From contig NZ_CP129968.2 in assembly GCF_030503875.2 (NCBI RefSeq), positions 2,382,001 through 2,446,000 of the forward strand: a stretch of DNA of 64,000 nucleotides. The letters are read 5' to 3'. Below the pieces are notes generated by a model. It saw only the letters and a list, made by a program, of their open reading frames with translations, did not search any database and was not told the DNA's origin. Source of the stretch: Marivirga arenosa (GTDB lineage: Bacteria; Bacteroidota; Bacteroidia; Cytophagales; Cyclobacteriaceae). A program made the translations under genes and the position numbers. Shown here in pieces: positions 27,483 to 37,172 of the stretch (its first letter is position 1; every line of letters starts with the position of its first letter).

Positions 27483-30002
27483 TTATGATTCACTTTGATC
27501 CGACTGATTTGTACTTTCTCCTTCTTCAGTTGCCTCTGTCTCTTCTTCTATATCATCAATCTTTTCAACTTTTTCTACGGATGAAATACTGTCAGTTTCA
27601 CTAACCTTTATAAGCTTAACACCTTGTGTGGCTCTACCCATTACTCTTAAGCTTTCTACTGCTAATCGGATAGTAATACCTGATTTATTAATAATCATTA
27701 AATCATCAGAGTCAATTACTTCTTTAATTGCAACAAGTTCGCCAGTTTTTTCGGTAACATTTAGTGTTTTCACACCTTTACCACCACGCTTGGTAATTCT
27801 GTAATCATCAATATCTGAGCGCTTACCATAACCCTTTTCAGAAACCACCAATAAATTAGCATTTTCTCGGGTTATAGCAACCATTTCTACAACTATATCA
27901 GAATCATCTTTTAAGGTTATTCCTCGAACTCCGGCTGCGGTTCTACCCATTGGCCTTACATTGCTTTCATGGAATCGAATAGCTCTCCCTGAACGAGCCG
28001 CAATTATAATATCATTATCGCCATTTGTCAATTTAACATTGAGTAATCTATCACCTTCTTTAATAGAGATGGCATTAATACCATTAGCTCTAGGTCTTGA
28101 ATACGCTTCTAAAGTAGTTTTCTTGATGGTACCTTGCTGAGTACACATCACCAAATAATTATTGTTGATGTAATCTTCATCATCAAGGTTTTCAACGTTT
28201 ATTACAGCCCTAACAGAATCATCTGATTCTATATTAATTAAGTTCTGTATTGCTCTTCCTTTAGAAGTTTTAGAACCTTCAGGTAATCTGTATACTTTTA
28301 TCCAGAATACTTTTCCCAATTCTGTGAATATAAGCAGGTAATTATGTGTTTTAGCGACAAATAATAGTTCAGTAAAATCATCATCTTTACTTCCTGCTCC
28401 TTTTGAACCTACACCACCTCTACCTTGAGTTTTATATTCATTTAATAAGGTTCTCTTTATATATCCTTGATGTGATAAGGTGATAACCACATCTTCATTA
28501 GGGATCATATCCTCATCAGTGAATTCCTCAGCACTATGGATGATTTCAGTCCTTCTTTCATCACCATATTTGTCCTGCATTTCTTGCATTTCATCTTTGA
28601 TGATGTTCATTCTTAAACCTTCATCAGCAAGCACCGATTCCAAGTATTCTATTAATTTCTTGATCTCTTCATATTCCTTAACAATTTTTTCTCTTTCAAG
28701 ACCTGTTAGTCTTTGGAGTCTCATGTCAAGTATAGCTTTCGCTTGAATTTCAGATAATTCAAACTTCTCCATTAATCCTGTTCTAGCTATTTCAGGATCT
28801 CTAGATTCACGGATTAATTTTATGACCTCGTCAAGATTATCAAGGGCAATTAAGTATCCTTCTAAAATATGCGCTCTTTTTTGAGCCTCATCTAATTCGT
28901 ATTGTGTTCTTCTAACGATTACCTCATGTCTATGATCAACATAATGCTTGATCATATCCTTCAGGTTAAGCGTTTCAGGACGACCTTTAACTAAGGCTAC
29001 ATTGTTAACGCTAAATGAAGTTTGAAGCTGAGTATATTTATATAAATTATTTAAAACAACGTTAGGAATAGCATCTTTACGGATCTCATATACGATTCTC
29101 AATCCATTTCTATCAGATTCGTCTCTTATATCGGAAATACCTTCAATTTTCTTTTCATTCACTAAGCCAGCAGTTTTTTCAATCATGCTAGCTTTGTTTA
29201 CCAAATAAGGAATTTCAGTAACGATGATTCGCTCACGTCCATTTTTAAGCACTTCTATCTCAGCTTTAGCACGCATTACGATACGTCCTCTACCTGTTTC
29301 AAATGCAGCCTTAACTCCTTGATAACCATATATTGCAGCGCCTGTTGGGAAATCAGGAGCTGAAATATGTTCCATTAATTCGGGTATCGTAATATCGTTA
29401 TTATCGATGTAAGCATGAATTCCATTTACTACCTCAGTTAAGTTATGAGGAGCCATATTGGTTGCCATACCCACTGCAATACCTGAAGCACCATTTAATA
29501 GAAGATTAGGAACCTTAGCTGGTAATACGGTAGGTTCTTTTAAAGAATCATCGAAGTTAAATTGATAGTCAACAGTATTTTTATTAATATCTGTTAACAT
29601 TTCTTCGGCTATCCGTTGAAGCCTAGCCTCTGTATAACGCATTGCTGCAGGAGAATCACCATCAATGGATCCAAAATTTCCTTGACCATCCACCATTTGA
29701 TAGCGAAGTGACCATGGTTGAGCCATACGAACCATGGTATCATAAACAGCAGAATCACCATGCGGGTGATACTTACCTAAAACCTCTCCTACGATTCTGG
29801 CTGACTTTTTATAGGGTCTATTATGAGCAAGCCCCAACTCTTGCATTCCGAAAAGAATTCTTCTGTGTACGGGTTTTAATCCGTCTCTAACATCAGGTAA
29901 AGCCCTTGAAATAATTACCGACATTGAATAATCAATGTAGGCACCTCTCATTTCATCCTCTATATTAATTGGGATGATTTTTTCATTTTCTCCTTCAGCC
30001 AT
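27483..30002 (-). CDS. gyrA: DNA gyrase subunit A
   Basis: 839 residues. Breakage-reunion domain with active-site Tyr123 ([10 protein letters not shown]). The quinolone-resistance region HGDSAVYD has Ser84 and Asp88, the wild-type residues at the two classical resistance positions. The GyrA-box [10 protein letters not shown] lies near residue 525 and marks it as gyrase rather than topoisomerase IV. Six C-terminal beta-pinwheel blades follow, and then an acidic tail rich in Glu, Ser and Thr. With GyrB (not in the window) it introduces negative supercoils. TATTTTTG promoter element 62 bases upstream. Confidence 0.97.
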   Translation of the reverse strand: MAEGENEKIIPINIEDEMRGAYIDYSMSVIISRALPDVRDGLKPVHRRILFGMQELGLAHNRPYKKSARIVGEVLGKYHPHGDSAVYDTMVRMAQPWSLRYQMVDGQGNFGSIDGDSPAAMRYTEARLQRIAEEMLTDINKNTVDYQFNFDDSLKEPTVLPAKVPNLLLNGASGIAVGMATNMAPHNLTEVVNGIHAYIDNNDITIPELMEHISAPDFPTGAAIYGYQGVKAAFETGRGRIVMRAKAEIEVLKNGRERIIVTEIPYLVNKASMIEKTAGLVNEKKIEGISDIRDESDRNGLRIVYEIRKDAIPNVVLNNLYKYTQLQTSFSVNNVALVKGRPETLNLKDMIKHYVDHRHEVIVRRTQYELDEAQKRAHILEGYLIALDNLDEVIKLIRESRDPEIARTGLMEKFELSEIQAKAILDMRLQRLTGLEREKIVKEYEEIKKLIEYLESVLADEGLRMNIIKDEMQEMQDKYGDERRTEIIHSAEEFTDEDMIPNEDVVITLSHQGYIKRTLLNEYKTQGRGGVGSKGAGSKDDDFTELLFVAKTHNYLLIFTELGKVFWIKVYRLPEGSKTSKGRAIQNLINIESDDSVRAVINVENLDDEDYINNNYLVMCTQQGTIKKTTLEAYSRPRANGINAISIKEGDRLLNVKLTNGDNDIIIAARSGRAIRFHESNVRPMGRTAAGVRGITLKDDSDIVVEMVAITRENANLLVVSEKGYGKRSDIDDYRITKRGGKGVKTLNVTEKTGELVAIKEVIDSDDLMIINKSGITIRLAVESLRVMGRATQGVKLIKVSETDSISSVEKVEKIDDIEEETEATEEGESTNQSDQSES

Positions 30003-30063
30003 AGATTTGTTTACTGTCTAAAAATAAATAAAGTGCAATTTAAGGATTTTTATTAAGCGGTGA

Positions 30064-30071
30064 CAAAAATA
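30064..30071 (-). promoter_or_regulatory. Candidate -7 element for gyrA
   Basis: Minus-strand TATTTTTG matches TAnnTTTG, 62 bases before the gyrA start, in the 75-base gap between gyrA and the next gene. Confidence 0.35.
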
Positions 30072-30077
30072 ATCATT

Positions 30078-31148
30078 TCATTTGCGTTTTAAAAAGGGAA
30101 ATGCCTCTCTTTTTTCATTCAAATTATACGGATAATTCTCACCTACTTTTGGATTCTGCCATTTGTAAATTGGCTGTCCTCTGAATTTTTTAGAACCATG
30201 ACGGTGTTCTTTTTGTGCTTCGCAATTTCCTATTGGACAATCTTTGAATAGCGGAAAACTGATTCTTACACCCAATTGAAACTGTAAATTCCACATTTTT
30301 GTATTAATGGATTCACCTGAAGGCATAAAGGTGTTTATAGATTTAAAATCAACAGAAGGTCTCATAACCAATCGGAAATATTCAGAAAAATTCTTTTCAA
30401 TTGGTAAACTAACATTCCAATAATTACTTAAGCTTACAAGGCCAGCAGGAAACACATTATTTGATAATCTGAAGATACCATACTCAATATCAGCAAAATA
30501 GGAAAAATCCCAAAAGTCGTAGTATCGAACACCGGCAGTCAAATAATACTTTTTAGTGTAGAATCTGGAATAATCCGATTCATAGTTAGATATGTAATCA
30601 GGAAATCCTTTCAGCGCTAAATTAGCTTTTGAATTTATTTCAAATGTAGCACCCGCACCTACTCTAAACCTATTGTAATTAAAGTGGATTTTAAGATGTA
30701 TAGGAATTGCATTTCCTCCCCCGACTAGTCTTTGTTCTAAACTATCGATTATATAAGTTCCATTAGAATCAGACTCCAATTCGGTAGTTTGAAAACGAAT
30801 AGCTGATGATGTATCTAATGAATCAACAATTTGTGGTTGGTTAATCCAATTTGATAATCCAATTTGATTTCCTGAGGAATCTTGACCTAGCAAATATAAA
30901 CCATTATTATTACTAAAAAGTCTGTAAGTATCGAGATTTTGTCGGTATCGAGTTGAACCATAGCCCACGGCTACTTCCGCAGAAAAGTGATTAAGAACTT
31001 TTCTTAAAAAGTTCGCATCAATATTCTTATCATTAGGAGGTGGCCCCCAGGGATTAAAAACCTGCCCTAAAGTTGGCTTAATGCTAATAAAAGCCAATAA
31101 TAGAATAAAGAATGTGAAATATTTTATATTAAATCGGTTTCTCCCCAA
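30078..31148 (-). CDS. Outer-membrane beta-barrel-like exported protein, unknown function
   Basis: 356 residues. A signal peptide (about 1-29, ending TLGQ) is followed by a mature part with many alternating strands and aromatic girdle residues (for example YYLTAGVRYYDFWDFSYFAD), as in outer-membrane barrels of Bacteroidota. The C-terminal 50 residues are Lys/Arg- and Pro-rich and do not look like a barrel strand, so the fold may be an asymmetric or exported variant. A TTGTAC-AAAA-GTACAA palindrome overlaps the -7 element upstream. I do not recognise the family. Confidence 0.6.
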   Translation of the reverse strand: MGRNRFNIKYFTFFILLLAFISIKPTLGQVFNPWGPPPNDKNIDANFLRKVLNHFSAEVAVGYGSTRYRQNLDTYRLFSNNNGLYLLGQDSSGNQIGLSNWINQPQIVDSLDTSSAIRFQTTELESDSNGTYIIDSLEQRLVGGGNAIPIHLKIHFNYNRFRVGAGATFEINSKANLALKGFPDYISNYESDYSRFYTKKYYLTAGVRYYDFWDFSYFADIEYGIFRLSNNVFPAGLVSLSNYWNVSLPIEKNFSEYFRLVMRPSVDFKSINTFMPSGESINTKMWNLQFQLGVRISFPLFKDCPIGNCEAQKEHRHGSKKFRGQPIYKWQNPKVGENYPYNLNEKREAFPFLKRK

Positions 31149-31164
31149 CGATTGATAATTTTAG

Positions 31165-31180
31165 TTGTACAAAAGTACAA
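31165..31180. promoter_or_regulatory. Palindrome overlapping a -7 element (candidate operator/promoter)
   Basis: TTGTAC and GTACAA are perfect inverted repeats around AAAA. The minus-strand TACTTTTG at 31170-31177 (TAnnTTTG) lies within it, 22 bases before the exported-protein gene at 30078-31148. A repressor bound here would block the promoter. The regulator is unknown. Confidence 0.4.
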
Positions 31181-31206
31181 AAATTATGCTAAAGCAAGTA
31201 ATACAT

Positions 31207-31803
31207 CTATTTTACCTCAAACGAGTCAACAAAATTATTAAATAATTCAACTTCCTCTAAGCCTGTTTGAGCCCCAATATTTTTTATTTTATCCCATTCA
31301 ATTTTTCGGATTTTCCCTGGATTTAAAATATCCTCATCTCTTTCAAGAAATAATGATGATATAAAACGAATTAAGATGTAAGGCGCACGCATTACTCTTA
31401 TCTTATAAGGAGTCTCTACCTCATTTGCTTTTTGCAAAGTTTTTTCCTCAAATAATATATTAAATATGTTTTTAATAGCAGTATAAAATGAAGCTTCCCA
31501 GTCTTTAAAATTTTTAATTAAAAACTTCATGCAATCTGCAACAGGGTCTTTTGATAGAAAAAAGCCCCCTTTAGATAATTTTCTAGCCTTTTTTTGCAGT
31601 GACATCTCTTCTTTGAAACTTATATTATCATTAGCCATTGCTATCCCAACAGCTGGACTTAATAATATTAATGAAAGAAAATCATGATTGCTGATCTCAA
31701 AGTATGGCGCGACTTTTTCAATGAAATCTTTTTTCAAGTCTTCCACAATCTTGTCAATGGATTTATCTTCTATAATAACTGCTATTTCTGCTTCAGTAAA
31801 CAT
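31207..31803 (-). CDS. Hypothetical cytoplasmic protein, 198 residues
   Basis: No signal peptide or membrane span. Mostly helical; the N-terminal 60 residues are acidic, and a central KKARKLSKGG segment is basic. A short hydrophobic stretch (ISNHDFLSLILLSPAVGIAMA, about 39-59) could be a buried helix. I do not recognise a family or a catalytic motif. It lies between two exported-protein genes on the same strand with gaps of 58 and 89 bases. Confidence 0.6.
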   Translation of the reverse strand: MFTEAEIAVIIEDKSIDKIVEDLKKDFIEKVAPYFEISNHDFLSLILLSPAVGIAMANDNISFKEEMSLQKKARKLSKGGFFLSKDPVADCMKFLIKNFKDWEASFYTAIKNIFNILFEEKTLQKANEVETPYKIRVMRAPYILIRFISSLFLERDEDILNPGKIRKIEWDKIKNIGAQTGLEEVELFNNFVDSFEVK

Positions 31804-31892
31804 ACTTATTTTGGTTTATAAAAGTTAAAATACATTAAATAATTGCAGAATACAATATTTATAGATAAAGCATAAAAATTATTAGATAGATA

Positions 31893-32555
31893 TTATAAAA
31901 ATGATTCTTGACTATTTTTTAACAGCGCTTCATGATCATTTTGAAGACTTTTATATAATTTAGGAGTCAAATAATCAAAAACCCATTTTCTGCTATAGGA
32001 ATCTTTAGAATTTACATTATACACATATTCTAATTCAGTTAATTTTTTGTCCTTTTTACTCCAAATTAAAATCAAATGATCAGGTTTATTTTTTAATTCA
32101 AACACCCATTTTTGCAGATCATTGTTCAACTCTTGGAAGCTTATATTAGAAGAATTGTCTTTTATGTTAAATAATACTTCTGGGTTTATAAGCAATGGAC
32201 TATGCAAACTGTCAGTTAAAATATCCGAATCAGAGTACTTAAATTGAAAACTTGATAAATTATATAACCAGTTCTTACCAGTATAAATAGTTTGCAAAAA
32301 ATTATTTATTTCAGATTCAGATTTGCCGAAATAAGCATTGGAAATACCACTATAAGAATTACGATTTAAATCAACTATACCAAATAGTTTTTCAGCATAC
32401 TGATCCTGAATTTTATACTGACTATATTCTACTTGATAGTAAAACTGCTTTTGGTTAACGAGTGAATCGTATATTTTAACCAAACCCTTATCATCAGGCT
32501 CAGAACATGAAATTCCAAAAATCAAAAGGCCAATAAATAAAATCCCTCTATGCAT
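31893..32555 (-). CDS. Hypothetical lipoprotein, 220 residues
   Basis: The N-terminus MHRGILFIGLLIFGISCSE is a lipoprotein signal with lipobox GISC (Cys17). The mature part is rich in Tyr, Asn and Lys with beta-strand-like segments (IVDLNRNSYSGISNAYF; WVFELKNKPDHLILIWSKK), possibly a LolA-like half-barrel, but similarity is too weak to name it. Divergent from the yqhD-like gene across 152 bases. Confidence 0.65.
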   Translation of the reverse strand: MHRGILFIGLLIFGISCSEPDDKGLVKIYDSLVNQKQFYYQVEYSQYKIQDQYAEKLFGIVDLNRNSYSGISNAYFGKSESEINNFLQTIYTGKNWLYNLSSFQFKYSDSDILTDSLHSPLLINPEVLFNIKDNSSNISFQELNNDLQKWVFELKNKPDHLILIWSKKDKKLTELEYVYNVNSKDSYSRKWVFDYLTPKLYKSLQNDHEALLKNSQESFL

Positions 32556-32661
32556 AAGTTATTAAGATTGGAAAATAATACAAACGCTTAATCTTTTATT
32601 GTATTATTAATCGCCAACAATACAATATTCTCAATTTACAAATAATCGAAAATTATAAAAA

Positions 32662-32678
32662 CTCTAATATGATTAGAG
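32662..32678. promoter_or_regulatory. Palindrome upstream of the yqhD-like gene (candidate operator)
   Basis: CTCTAAT-atg-ATTAGAG is a perfect 7-bp inverted repeat, 30 bases before the ATG at 32708, immediately ahead of a near -7 sequence (TACTTTTTG, 32683-32691). Its position fits a regulator-binding site. Confidence 0.4.
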
Positions 32679-32707
32679 CGTTTACTTTTTGAAATAAAAA
32701 TTTACAT

Positions 32708-33871
32708 ATGAACTCATTTGAATTTAAAAATCCTACTAAGATAATTTTTGGAGAAGGTGAAATAAAAAAGCTTTCTGATAATATACCTGCAGATAGCCAT
32801 ATTTTACTAGCATATGGAGGTGGAAGTATTAATAAAAATGGCATTTATGATCAGGTAGTTGAAGCTACTAAAGATTTTAAGGTGACTGAATTTTCTGGTA
32901 TAGAGCCTAATCCACATTTTGAAACCTTAATGAAGGCAGTTGAAATCATACGAAATGAAAAAATTGATTTCATTTTAGCTGTTGGTGGTGGATCCGTGAT
33001 CGATGGATGTAAATTCTTATCTGCAGCAACTTTTTATGATGGAGATGAATGGGATATAGTGGCAAAAGGTCTCGCACGAAAACAAGAGAAAGTTTTACCG
33101 TTTGGTACAGTTTTAACTTTACCTGCTACAGGATCTGAAATGAATTCCGGATCAGTGGTGACGAAAGCTTCTACACAGGAGAAAAGAACTTTTGGAGGGC
33201 CACAATATTTCCCGGTTTTCTCAATTTGTGATCCTACTGTGATAAAATCTTTACCAAAACGACAAATAGCAAACGGAGTGGTAGATGCTTTCACTCATAC
33301 TCTAGAGCAATATCTTACTTACAAACATGATGCTATTTTGCAGGACAGAATAGCGGAAGGTATTTTACAAACTTTAATTGAGATTGGTCCAAAGGTTATG
33401 GAGGATCCAGCGGACTATAAAGCAGCATCTAATTTCATGTGGTCAGCCACTATGGCATTAAATGGAATACTTAGATTAGGAGTTCCTACAGACTGGGCTA
33501 CTCATATGATAGCTCATGAGTTAACTGCTCTGCATGGAATTGATCACGCTAGAACATTAGCCATTATTGCTCCAAATCTTTACAAGAAATTGTTTGACGA
33601 TAAAAAGGAGAAATTAGTGCAATATGGTAAAAGAGTATGGGGGTTAAGTGGTGAATCTGAAATTGAAATAGCCGAAAAAGCTATTGAAATGACCGTCTCT
33701 TTTTTCCAATCTCTTGGAATAGATACAAAACTTTCTGATTACACATCACAGTATGAAGCAACTCCTCAAACTGTGTATGATAGATTTAAGGAAAGAAAAT
33801 GGTTAGGTTTGGGTGAGAGACAAAAAGTAGGTCCAGAAATAGCGAAAGAAATAGTTGAAATGAGTATTTAA
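32708..33871 (+). CDS. yqhD: NADPH-dependent iron-type aldehyde reductase / alcohol dehydrogenase (YqhD family)
   Basis: 387 residues, matching E. coli YqhD along its length: GGGSINKNG, SGIEPNPHFETLMKA, AVGGGSVIDG, LPATGSEMNSG, and the metal-binding region VVDAFTHTLEQY, HELTALHGIDHARTL. The metal (Fe or Zn) ligands are the Asp of DAFTH plus three His. The family reduces short-chain and lipid-peroxidation aldehydes with NADPH. Cytosolic. Preceded by a 17-base palindrome that could be the site of an aldehyde-responsive regulator; no regulator gene is adjacent (E. coli uses YqhC). Confidence 0.92.
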   Translation: MNSFEFKNPTKIIFGEGEIKKLSDNIPADSHILLAYGGGSINKNGIYDQVVEATKDFKVTEFSGIEPNPHFETLMKAVEIIRNEKIDFILAVGGGSVIDGCKFLSAATFYDGDEWDIVAKGLARKQEKVLPFGTVLTLPATGSEMNSGSVVTKASTQEKRTFGGPQYFPVFSICDPTVIKSLPKRQIANGVVDAFTHTLEQYLTYKHDAILQDRIAEGILQTLIEIGPKVMEDPADYKAASNFMWSATMALNGILRLGVPTDWATHMIAHELTALHGIDHARTLAIIAPNLYKKLFDDKKEKLVQYGKRVWGLSGESEIEIAEKAIEMTVSFFQSLGIDTKLSDYTSQYEATPQTVYDRFKERKWLGLGERQKVGPEIAKEIVEMSI

Positions 33872-33893
33872 GCAGCTTATCCTGAGCATTTCC

Positions 33894-34844
33894 TTAGGCC
33901 ACAGAGTCTTTGAATTTTTCAAAATGGGAATGCTCAGTTTCTACTTTTTTCACTTTATCTACTATTACTTGATCAGTTTCCAGCTTTAACCTGATTTCTT
34001 TAATAGTGATATCTAAAAGCTTAACTTCATTAGTTAACTTATTTATTAACAATTCTTTTTCCTCAACTTCTTTACTATATTCCATTAAATTACATAAACC
34101 AAGCATTGTGGCCACAGGAGCTCTTAATTGATGTCCATTTATAAAAGTGTATTCGGCCAACTTTTCATTTTTTCTCTCTAATTCCTTAGTTCTTTCATGC
34201 ACCTTTTCTTCCAAGTGATTATTAAGCGATTGTAAAGTATCATTTAAGGATTTTAATTCTTCTGATTGCGCTAATATTTCCTTCTGTTGTATGGTTACCT
34301 TTTTATTAATTAACTGCATAGTTTTAGAAAATGTATAACTAATATAAGCAGTAGAAAGAAAATGAATAATAGCATAACTCAATGCCAGATGAATCATAAT
34401 ATCTGGTGTATTTTCCTGAATACTAAAACCTACGAAAGGCAGTGTGAAGAGATAACCAGTTGGAATCAACAGTATTCTATGAAGTTTATGGAATCCTCTT
34501 GCAGCAACATAATTACAGATAATCCCTAAACTAAAAATTACAGTTGGAATGTAGGGTAAATGGATAAGACCTATAATCCATCCAATAAAAAAGAAATCAA
34601 ATAAATTTTGACGAATTCCAATTCCCTTATCATTATTATTTTTAACGTAATAATGAAATAATAAATAAGGTAATACAACAGCAACTACAGCTGTAAAAAT
34701 ATGCAATGAATTAAAACTATTGTTGGATATATGTAAGTATAGGAATAAATAAATAGCTAAAAATATATATCCTGCATATCGAAAAAGTAAAGAAGCTCTC
34801 CCGAAATAATCACAATCATTCCAAATATTTTTTAAAATAAGCAT
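33894..34844 (-). CDS. Polytopic membrane protein with H-box but no ATPase domain
   Basis: 316 residues. Five to six membrane helices (about 20-180) form the N-terminal sensor. A coiled coil (about 185-230, with NDTLQSLNNHLEEKVHERTK) leads to GHQLRAPVATMLGLCNLM, an H-box with His238. A second helix continues to about 285, followed by a short charged tail. There is no HATPase domain, and the next gene starts only 23 bases downstream on the other strand. The residue after His is Gln239 rather than Glu or Asp, which in kinases helps phosphoryl transfer, so catalysis is doubtful. It may be a dimerisation or phosphotransfer partner of other kinases. Confidence 0.8.
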   Translation of the reverse strand: MLILKNIWNDCDYFGRASLLFRYAGYIFLAIYLFLYLHISNNSFNSLHIFTAVVAVVLPYLLFHYYVKNNNDKGIGIRQNLFDFFFIGWIIGLIHLPYIPTVIFSLGIICNYVAARGFHKLHRILLIPTGYLFTLPFVGFSIQENTPDIMIHLALSYAIIHFLSTAYISYTFSKTMQLINKKVTIQQKEILAQSEELKSLNDTLQSLNNHLEEKVHERTKELERKNEKLAEYTFINGHQLRAPVATMLGLCNLMEYSKEVEEKELLINKLTNEVKLLDITIKEIRLKLETDQVIVDKVKKVETEHSHFEKFKDSVA

Positions 34845-35073
34845 TATAACATCTTAATTTATGTAGTGGGATAGTATCAACCAATTGAAAATTGTATTAT
34901 TTCATAAATAATTCACTTATTCAACATTGAATACATTAATATATTATTATTTTAATATTCATAAAAAATATAAACTGTGTTAATATTTCAAACATAATAA
35001 TGAAATGACTAGTTTATGAGTTTTAATTCACTCTAGCTCCCGAAATAATACGGTGGTTATACTTAAATACTGA

Positions 35074-35844
35074 ATGCCAAAAATCCATAAAGATCACAAG
35101 TTTTTTGATTTTTCCGACTATGGAAGAATGCCTGCAATTTTCATGGCAACTGTAATAAAAAATACTAATATAACTCCTATTCATGTTACTATTGGGTTCG
35201 GAATTATTGGAGTGTTATCTGCTTACGCCATATATTTAGAAACCTTTGCTATAGCTGCTGTTGGTTTAATTCTAAAGTCTATTGTTGATGCAATGGACGG
35301 GGAGTTAGCAAGGATAAAGATGACCCCCTCTTACTCAGGAAGATATCTAGATTCTATATTTGACAGTTTGCTGAATCTATTATTTATATTTGTAATAGCT
35401 ATTGTAACAAATCAAGCTTTTTCAATCGCTGTTTTATCCTATGTATGTATTCAGTTTCAAGGAACACTTTATAATTATTATTATGTAATACTAAGACATA
35501 ATTCTGTAGGCGGTGATACTACTAGTCAGATATTTGAAATGGAACCACCAAAAGCATTTCCAATTGAAAGTCAAAAGTCAGTGAATATTTTATTTAAAAC
35601 TTTTAAAATTCTTTATCTCCCTTTTGACAGCTTGATGTATGCACTAGATTCGAAAGCTTCAAAAAGCAAAAGGTTTCCTAATTGGTTTATGACTATGATT
35701 TCCCTTTATGGTTTAGGATTTCAATTAATGCTAATGGCTATTTTATTAGTATTAGGTATGATCAACTTAATTTTACCATTCTTTATATATTATACTGCAC
35801 TTACAATTCCATTTTTATTATTGAGAAAATTGGCTCTAAAATAA
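35074..35844 (+). CDS. CDP-alcohol phosphatidyltransferase family membrane enzyme
   Basis: 256 residues with about six membrane helices. The family signature is complete: Asp72, Asp75-Gly76, Ala79-Arg80, Gly89, Asp93 and Asp97 (pattern D-x2-DG-x2-AR-x8-G-x3-D-x3-D). These residues bind two metal ions and the CDP group. The enzyme transfers a phosphatidyl or similar group from a CDP-linked donor to an alcohol; the acceptor cannot be read from sequence. No pgsA/pssA-specific features were recognised. It shares a bidirectional terminator with rplT. Confidence 0.85.
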   Translation: MPKIHKDHKFFDFSDYGRMPAIFMATVIKNTNITPIHVTIGFGIIGVLSAYAIYLETFAIAAVGLILKSIVDAMDGELARIKMTPSYSGRYLDSIFDSLLNLLFIFVIAIVTNQAFSIAVLSYVCIQFQGTLYNYYYVILRHNSVGGDTTSQIFEMEPPKAFPIESQKSVNILFKTFKILYLPFDSLMYALDSKASKSKRFPNWFMTMISLYGLGFQLMLMAILLVLGMINLILPFFIYYTALTIPFLLLRKLALK

Positions 35845-35846
35845 AA

Positions 35847-35874
35847 AAGCCTCTTTGCGTTAGCAAAGAGGCTT
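35847..35874. terminator. Bidirectional terminator between the CDP-alcohol transferase and rplT
   Basis: AAGCCTCTTTGC and GCAAAGAGGCTT form a perfect 12-bp stem with loop GTTA. It sits between the converging stop codons at 35844 and 35897, with A/T runs on both flanks. Confidence 0.85.
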
Positions 35875-35896
35875 GTATTATATCAGTTAAAAAGTA

Positions 35897-36241
35897 TTAT
35901 TTAACTGAATCAACTACGCTTTTGAAAGCTTCTGGATGATTCATAGCTAAATCAGCTAATACTTTTCTATTTAATTCTATTCCTTTTTTGTTTGCAGCTC
36001 CCATAAACTGAGAGTAAGACATACCGTGCTGTCTAGCACCAGCATTAATTCTTTGAATCCATAATTTTCTGAATTCTCTTTTCTTTTGTTTCCTATCTCT
36101 GTAGGCATACAACCAACCTTTTTCAACAGCATTTTTTGCTACTGTCCAAACGTTTTTCTTTCTACCCCAGTAGCCTTTAGCATACTTAAGGATTTTCTTT
36201 CTTCTAGCTCTTGAAGCTACGTGATTTACTGATCTTGGCAT
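35897..36241 (-). CDS. rplT: 50S ribosomal protein L20
   Basis: 114 residues, full length. It carries the typical N-terminal basic arm ([19 protein letters not shown]) and [22 protein letters not shown]20 binds 23S rRNA domain II early in 50S assembly, and in other bacteria represses its own operon. Last gene of the thrS-infC-rpmI-rplT cluster; ends at a strong terminator. Confidence 0.98.
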   Translation of the reverse strand: MPRSVNHVASRARRKKILKYAKGYWGRKKNVWTVAKNAVEKGWLYAYRDRKQKKREFRKLWIQRINAGARQHGMSYSQFMGAANKKGIELNRKVLADLAMNHPEAFKSVVDSVK

Positions 36242-36349
36242 AAATTTTAATTTTTTGGAAATTGGTGATCAACTTGTATTGACTCTTGATAAAACCAAAT
36301 ATCCCGGTTTAACATTGAACCTTCGTTCTTTTTGTAATTTTGCGAAATA

Positions 36350-36544
36350 TTAAAGGTTAAGCATATCTTTTACTCTTCCTTCATCAGACTTATGTACAAG
36401 TCCCATGTCAGTTAAGCGTCTTTTCTGCTTAGTTTCCTTTTTGGTTAAAATGTGACTTTTGAAAGCGTGTTTTCTTTTAATTTTACCGCTTCCAGTCAAT
36501 TTAAACCTTTTTTTCGCGCCTGATTTTGTTTTTACTTTAGGCAT
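36350..36544 (-). CDS. rpmI: 50S ribosomal protein L35
   Basis: 64 residues, Lys/Arg-rich, [20 protein letters not shown] at the start, [11 protein letters not shown] in the middle. Normal length. 25 bases downstream of infC and 108 bases upstream of rplT, the conserved order. Confidence 0.97.
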   Translation of the reverse strand: MPKVKTKSGAKKRFKLTGSGKIKRKHAFKSHILTKKETKQKRRLTDMGLVHKSDEGRVKDMLNL

Positions 36545-36569
36545 TTATCTATTTATTTAAATTGGTTAC

Positions 36570-37127
36570 TTATTTAGCTTGCTTAGCAGCAATGAAAAGA
36601 GTCATTCTTTTACCCTCTAACTTAGGCATTTGTTCCACTTTTCCGTACTCTTCTAATTCAGAAGCAAAACGCAATAATAAAAGCTCACCTCTATCTTTAA
36701 ATACAATGGTTCTTCCTACGAAGTGTACATAAGCTTTAACTTTTGCACCATCTTTAAGGAATTTTTTAGCATGATTTAACTTAAATTCAAAATCATGATC
36801 GTCAGTGTTAGGCCCAAACCGTATCTCTTTGATCACAGTTTTTTGGGCTTTAGCTTTTATCTCTTTTTGCTTTTTCTTCTGTTCGTATTTAAACTTTGAA
36901 TAGTCTATAATTTTACAAACAGGAGGGTCAGCTTTAGGAGATATTTCTACTAAGTCTAGCCCTTGCTCTTCAGCCATTCTTAGTGCTTCACCAATTGTAT
37001 AGACGTCAACTTTTACATTATCACCAACTACACGAACCTCTCTAGCTCTAATTTTACTATTTACCTTGTAAGGTTCTTCCTCCCTACCTCTAGGTCTGTA
37101 GCTGCCTTTTTTTCGCATTTTACTAAT
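36570..37127 (-). CDS. infC: Translation initiation factor IF-3 with probable ATT start
   Basis: IF-3 keeps 30S subunits free of 50S and checks the initiator tRNA-start codon pairing. The sequence has the IF-3 N domain ([14 protein letters not shown] to [21 protein letters not shown]), the Lys-rich linker and the C domain ([24 protein letters not shown]). An ATG occurs at 37118, but AAAGGAGG (37133-37140 region) lies 14 bases from it, too far, and only 5 bases from an in-frame ATT at 37125-37127. I therefore favour ATT, the same unusual codon used for infC autoregulation in E. coli. A strong Shine-Dalgarno is itself exceptional in this genome. Product 185 residues, or 182 from ATG. Confidence 0.9.
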   Translation of the reverse strand: MSKMRKKGSYRPRGREEEPYKVNSKIRAREVRVVGDNVKVDVYTIGEALRMAEEQGLDLVEISPKADPPVCKIIDYSKFKYEQKKKQKEIKAKAQKTVIKEIRFGPNTDDHDFEFKLNHAKKFLKDGAKVKAYVHFVGRTIVFKDRGELLLLRFASELEEYGKVEQMPKLEGKRMTLFIAAKQAK

Positions 37128-37132
37128 ATTAA

Positions 37133-37140
37133 CCTCCTTT
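37133..37140 (-). promoter_or_regulatory. Strong Shine-Dalgarno sequence of infC
   Basis: Minus-strand AAAGGAGG, complementary to the 16S 3' end, 5 bases before the in-frame ATT at 37125-37127. Nearby genes show no comparable ribosome-binding site. It decides the start choice for infC. Confidence 0.7.
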
Positions 37141-37172
37141 TTTTAATTTACAATGTGCAAATATCGTGATAA

